NCBI GenBank assembly: GCA_934167685.1
Contig: CAKPLQ010000031.1
Span: forward strand, 1-16,304
Length of the DNA: 16,304 nt
Direction: 5' to 3'
Origin: an uncultured Clostridia bacterium
GTDB lineage: Bacteria; Bacillota; Clostridia; TANB77; CAG-508
How positions within the stretch are numbered: the stretch's first letter is position 1; each line of letters opens with the position of its first letter. Below, one piece after another: positions 13,392 to 16,304 of this stretch. The notes beneath the pieces are model-generated. The model worked only from the letters and a program-made list of their open reading frames with translations. It searched no databases and was not told the origin of the DNA. The position numbers and the translations under genes are program-made.

Positions 13392-15656
13392 CTAATAATT
13401 TTTTTTCATTTGATTTAATGTATCATTCATTCTTGTTGAAAAGCCATTATTGCTATTGTTTTTTATAGATGGTGGAGCATATTTTTCTTTTTTCTTCTCA
13501 CTTCTATACACCATACTAGCTAGATTCTTTAAACTTTGTAAAAACTCTTTTGTATAACCTTTTAATGATATATCACATGTAACTAATCCATCTAAATATC
13601 TAACATATGTTTTTAAATCAAATGGTATTGTAACATGTTTAACTGTTCTTCTGTCGAACAACTCTTTTCTAACTGTCATTGAAGCATCATTATATATAGA
13701 TATTCCACCTATAAGAATCTCTTCATTTATTTGTCTTGTTGCTATAAATTTATTTAATACAACTCTTGCTTTTGATTCTTCAAACATATCTTTGTCACTT
13801 AGTTTTCTTAAAAATGCAGTAAGTGGTTGTATTGTTAGTATATCCATTGATTGTACTAAATATATTTCTTGCGCATATTTAAAATATCTCATTGGAGTTG
13901 TAAAATCACAATCCATTATTACTACTTTATGCATCTCTAACAATGTTTTTACTATTGGCTCAACCGCTTGTAAATTTTCATCATTTTCGAAAGGAGATGT
14001 ATATATTGTTAAATTCTTATGTTCCTGAATTCCATTTGCTTTACCTATTTTTAGGTTGTTCATTATATAATTTGATTGACTTCTTAATTCTTCTTCATTT
14101 TTAGTATATATATAATATGCATTTCTATTTTGTGTTAAATCTAATATTGCAGTATCAATACCATTAGTTGATAATATTTCTGCTACATTATTTACTAAAA
14201 ATGATGTTCCATTTTTACTAGTTCCTACAAAAGCAACAATTTTTTGTCCTTGTTCTATTATATTATTTATATCTAATTCTTCATATTGCTCTTCTTGTTC
14301 TTCTTTTTTTACACTTTCTTGTTCATTTGACATTCTTAAATTATTTAAAACATCTGTGTATTGTTCTTCAATTCCGTCATTCTCGAAGCCTGGTAATACT
14401 GTTTCTTCTTCTTCCTCTTCATCTTCATCAAATCCTGGCAACACAGCATCTTCTTCGTCTTTGCTTTCTTCTTCCATTGTAGGTTGTGATATTGTTTCTT
14501 GAGTTTCAAAACCTGGTAATATTGTCTCTTCTTCCTCTTCTTCAAATCCTGGTAACACTGTATCAGTTTCTTCCTCTTCTTCAATTGGTTGCACTTCTAC
14601 AACTTTTTTTGGTCTTCCTCTTTTTCTTTTTGGTTGTTGTTCTACTTCTACAGGAGGAATTGCATTTTTTCTAGGTCTTCCTCTACCACGTTTTACTGGT
14701 TGCACTTCTTCTACTGTCTCTTCTACATCATTCTCAAATTCTTCTACAGGTTCTGGCTCTTTTTCAATAGCGCTTTTCTTTGCAATTGTAGTAACACTTG
14801 TACTTGGCTTTGTAAGAATTTTTTTCTTGCTTGTTCCTATAGCAGATGGAATAACAACAGGCTCATTAGGTTTCTTTGCTCTACTATTTTTCAATAATAT
14901 CTCACTTGTTCCTGCTTTTTCTTTATTTTTTTCAACTCTAACTTTATCAGAGATTTTATTTGTATATGAATTTATCTCTTGATATCTAAGTGATTTTTCT
15001 TCCAATACTGCTCTTACATTCAATGGTAAACATTTGCTTATTACTTTTAATTGTGCATCATTATATTGACTTGCAATGCTATCAAAACTTTCTACATATT
15101 TATCTTCGTTATTTCCAAGTCTTTTATAGTGTGCCAAAATATTTTGTATTTCTACTTCACTAACATCATTTTCGTCATCTTTTTCGTATGACACATCTTC
15201 TGTATCTATTTTATAATAAAGCTTTGCTTCTTTCTTTGAACGTGGTCTTTTTATTAGGTTACATACTTCGCTTGCACTTCTGTCATTTCCTAATAGAGCA
15301 TCATATACCCCTATTCCAAATAATTTTACTAATATTTGTTCAGACTTATTTCTTCTTTCTGTACAAATTAAAATTATTGGAATATTTTCTCCCTTGGCAT
15401 TTGAAGCCTCATCACTTATACTATCTAACCTATCAAATAAAAATTTATCCATTTGTTCATAGTCTGTATTAACATATTGTTCAAGGTCTTCGCTTATTAC
15501 TATTCTATCATATGTTTTATCTCTTTGTAGTTCTTTTAATATTGCATTAAAGTAATAAACATTTTTATATGATATTATTTGTTTATATTCTGCTTGATAT
15601 TTTTTTATTATAGCTTGTGACGTATTTTCATTACTTACTGCAAATAAAACTTTCAT
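13392..15656 (-). CDS. CpaE/MinD-like protein with AT-hooks and LPGF repeats
   Basis: This 754-residue multidomain protein resembles CpaE/TadZ-type localisation ATPases. Residues about 1-150 look like a receiver-type alpha/beta domain (MKVLFAVSNE, IPIILICTE). A long disordered linker (about 240-465) holds two AT-hook cores, RGRGRPRK (323-330) and KRKRGRPKK (343-351). Four LPGF motifs in acidic surroundings follow (368, 380, 406, 421). Residues about 465-720 form a SIMIBI/MinD-like domain: P-loop VGTSKNGTSF (477-486), Walker B VVIMDCDF (578-585). The P-loop lysine position holds Thr484 (G-x4-G-T-S), so ATP hydrolysis is doubtful. It is followed by a Lys/Asn-rich tail. The ATG starts 3 nt after the upstream stop, with AAGGGGG as ribosome binding site. 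Tad-pilus or secretion-complex positioning is the closest analogy; DNA binding via the AT-hooks is possible. Confidence 0.75.
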   Translation of the reverse strand: MKVLFAVSNENTSQAIIKKYQAEYKQIISYKNVYYFNAILKELQRDKTYDRIVISEDLEQYVNTDYEQMDKFLFDRLDSISDEASNAKGENIPIILICTERRNKSEQILVKLFGIGVYDALLGNDRSASEVCNLIKRPRSKKEAKLYYKIDTEDVSYEKDDENDVSEVEIQNILAHYKRLGNNEDKYVESFDSIASQYNDAQLKVISKCLPLNVRAVLEEKSLRYQEINSYTNKISDKVRVEKNKEKAGTSEILLKNSRAKKPNEPVVIPSAIGTSKKKILTKPSTSVTTIAKKSAIEKEPEPVEEFENDVEETVEEVQPVKRGRGRPRKNAIPPVEVEQQPKRKRGRPKKVVEVQPIEEEEETDTVLPGFEEEEEETILPGFETQETISQPTMEEESKDEEDAVLPGFDEDEEEEEETVLPGFENDGIEEQYTDVLNNLRMSNEQESVKKEEQEEQYEELDINNIIEQGQKIVAFVGTSKNGTSFLVNNVAEILSTNGIDTAILDLTQNRNAYYIYTKNEEELRSQSNYIMNNLKIGKANGIQEHKNLTIYTSPFENDENLQAVEPIVKTLLEMHKVVIMDCDFTTPMRYFKYAQEIYLVQSMDILTIQPLTAFLRKLSDKDMFEESKARVVLNKFIATRQINEEILIGGISIYNDASMTVRKELFDRRTVKHVTIPFDLKTYVRYLDGLVTCDISLKGYTKEFLQSLKNLASMVYRSEKKKEKYAPPSIKNNSNNGFSTRMNDTLNQMKKNY

Positions 15657-15659
15657 TTG

Positions 15660-16061
15660 TTACCCCCTTCCAAATTTCACAACTATTGCAAATGCAAGCG
15701 GTAAAATCTGGCATATTACTAATATAGTTACGAATGATATCATCGTTACTAGTCCTTTTTCTTGTGTGTCTAATTTTCTTATTCCTATTACATATTGATA
15801 CATTGCACTGACTGCAATTCCTAAAAAGCATAATGGTATACTGTATATTCTGATTAAATTTAGTATATATGCTGTTAGTCCATATGCATCTGAACCGTAT
15901 TTCTGTTTATACTCGTCCAGTGTTTTTGCTGAATTTTCCTTTATTTTTATTAATTGGCTTTCATTTTTGTTGTCTATTATATTTTCTGCTGCATATACTT
16001 GGTTATATCCAAATAATACTATTATAAACAATAATAATATTACTGCAATTACTTTTTTCAT
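15660..16061 (-). CDS. Secreted two-TM small protein, VirB2/TrbC-pilin-like
   Basis: Starting at the ATG at 16061 (AAGGA 7-8 nt upstream; the ATG at 16082 has no good site) gives 133 residues. A clear signal peptide (MKKVIAVILLLFIIVLF core) has a likely cleavage after VYA (residue 24). A polar stretch (25-65) follows, then two membrane helices (about 71-93 and 103-127) joined by a short basic loop (IRKLDTQEKG). This layout matches VirB2/TrbC-like pilins and small integral subunits of Gram-positive type IV or Tad-like secretion systems, but there is no decisive motif. It is the first gene of a tight run with the CpaE-like and GAF genes (3-nt and 17-nt gaps). I infer a shared envelope complex. 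Confidence 0.7.
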   Translation of the reverse strand: MKKVIAVILLLFIIVLFGYNQVYAAENIIDNKNESQLIKIKENSAKTLDEYKQKYGSDAYGLTAYILNLIRIYSIPLCFLGIAVSAMYQYVIGIRKLDTQEKGLVTMISFVTILVICQILPLAFAIVVKFGRG

Positions 16062-16108
16062 ACCATTTTCCTTCCCTTTCATATCTCTCTTATATTTTCT
16101 ACCTATAT

Positions 16109-16137
16109 ATCATACACTAGAATTCAAAAAATAGCAA
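16109..16137 (-). promoter_or_regulatory. Candidate promoter of the pilin-like/CpaE-like gene run
   Basis: On the minus strand TTGCTA (16137-16132) and TATGAT (16114-16109) are 17 nt apart, about 50 nt before the gene. The -35 lies within the arm of the hairpin at 16126-16158, the same layout as the carD promoter. Confidence 0.5.
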
Positions 16138-16158
16138 GGAAATTCTTGCTATTTTTTT
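16126..16158 (-). terminator. Second hairpin terminator downstream of tRNA-Phe
   Basis: The inverted repeat AAAAAATAGCAAG / CTTGCTATTTTTT (16126-16138 and 16145-16157) has a short loop and a U-tract in either direction. It stands in tandem with the terminator next to tRNA-Phe and separates the tRNA from the pilin-like gene. Confidence 0.7.
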
Positions 16159-16190
16159 ATTTTTTTGCCTTATTTTTTTGTTTATAAAAT

Positions 16191-16226
16191 AAAAAAACAA
16201 TATCTAGATATTTAGATATTGTTTTT
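16191..16226 (-). terminator. Intrinsic terminator of tRNA-Phe
   Basis: The 14-bp perfect stem AAAAACAATATCTA / TAGATATTGTTTTT (16193-16206 and 16213-16226) has a 6-nt loop and abuts the tRNA 3' end. On the minus strand it runs into seven U residues (16197-16191). Confidence 0.85.
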
Positions 16227-16301
16227 GGTGCCTCGAACGGGAATCGAACCAGTGACACAGGGATTTTCAGTCCCTTGCTCTACCAACTGAGCTATCGAGG
16301 C
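16226..16301 (-). tRNA. tRNA-Phe (anticodon GAA)
   Basis: This 76-nt gene has acceptor stem GCCTCGA pairing with TCGAGGC, discriminator A and an encoded CCA (16228-16226). The D-loop AGTTGGTAGA, the anticodon stem AGGGA/TCCCT with loop CTGAAAA (anticodon GAA at 16268-16266) and the T-loop TTCGATT are all standard. It is complete; its promoter or a larger tRNA cluster would lie beyond the right edge. Confidence 0.97.
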
Positions 16302-16304
16302 ATT

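Noticed and set aside
14380..14560. Possible DNA tandem repeat or CRISPR-like array
   Set aside because: The repetition is at protein level (LPGF in acidic sequence) with irregular spacing and diverged codons. There are no uniform repeats or spacers.
14345..14584. Lys-rich minus-strand frame inside the CpaE-like gene
   Set aside because: It is the shifted frame of the acidic LPGF repeat region (GAA codons read as AAG/AAA), not a gene.
16226..16304. tRNA-Phe 3' end as an integration site for a mobile element covering the envelope cluster
   Set aside because: No repeat of the tRNA 3' end and no integrase were found within the window, and the neighbouring ireB-ruvX genes are core genes.

Overview
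The window is about 16.3 kb of very AT-rich DNA. It carries strong AGGAGG-type ribosome binding sites, consensus sigma-A promoters, a forespore sigma factor (SigG) next to a YlmC/YmxH sporulation protein, an HPr with the regulatory serine, CarD and IreB. Together these indicate a low-GC, endospore-forming Bacillota, most likely an uncultivated member of the Clostridia. The species is not identifiable from what is here. Every protein gene lies on the minus strand. The only plus-strand gene is a tRNA-Leu.

Reading in the direction of transcription (right to left), a tRNA-Phe with its own terminator stands at the right edge. A gene set then starts near 16.06 kb: a secreted two-TM pilin-like protein, a 754-residue CpaE/MinD-like protein with AT-hooks and LPGF repeats, and a membrane GAF/degenerate-GGDEF protein. 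These run without a visible break into the conserved housekeeping trio ireB-ruvX-DUF1292. A terminator follows, then a small four-TM protein of unknown function. The 10.15-10.6 kb gap holds a decayed AlbA_2-type gene remnant. Next come the ribosome-assembly GTPase gene rbgA and the convergent tRNA-Leu. comF and a single-pass membrane/pseudopilin-like gene follow, with a sequence matching the sigma-H consensus upstream of comF. dUTPase and a CarD-family regulator come next, each with its own terminator. The operon fruK-fruA-ptsH-ptsI encodes a complete fructose phosphotransferase route: EI and HPr pass phosphate from PEP to FruA, which imports fructose as fructose-1-phosphate, and FruK makes fructose-1,6-bisphosphate. 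The left end holds sigG and ylmC, then a strong promoter firing out of the window.

The most notable points are: (1) a long hairpin that buries the sigG Shine-Dalgarno sequence and at the same time looks like the terminator of the pts operon, combined with a TTG start; (2) the three-gene envelope-type cluster at 12.2-16.1 kb, whose P-loop and GGDEF motifs are both degenerate and whose central protein carries two AT-hooks and four LPGF repeats; (3) the sigma-H-like promoter in front of comF; (4) the AlbA_2 remnant; and (5) compact intergenic regions where the -35 box of one gene sits inside the terminator hairpin of the previous one.
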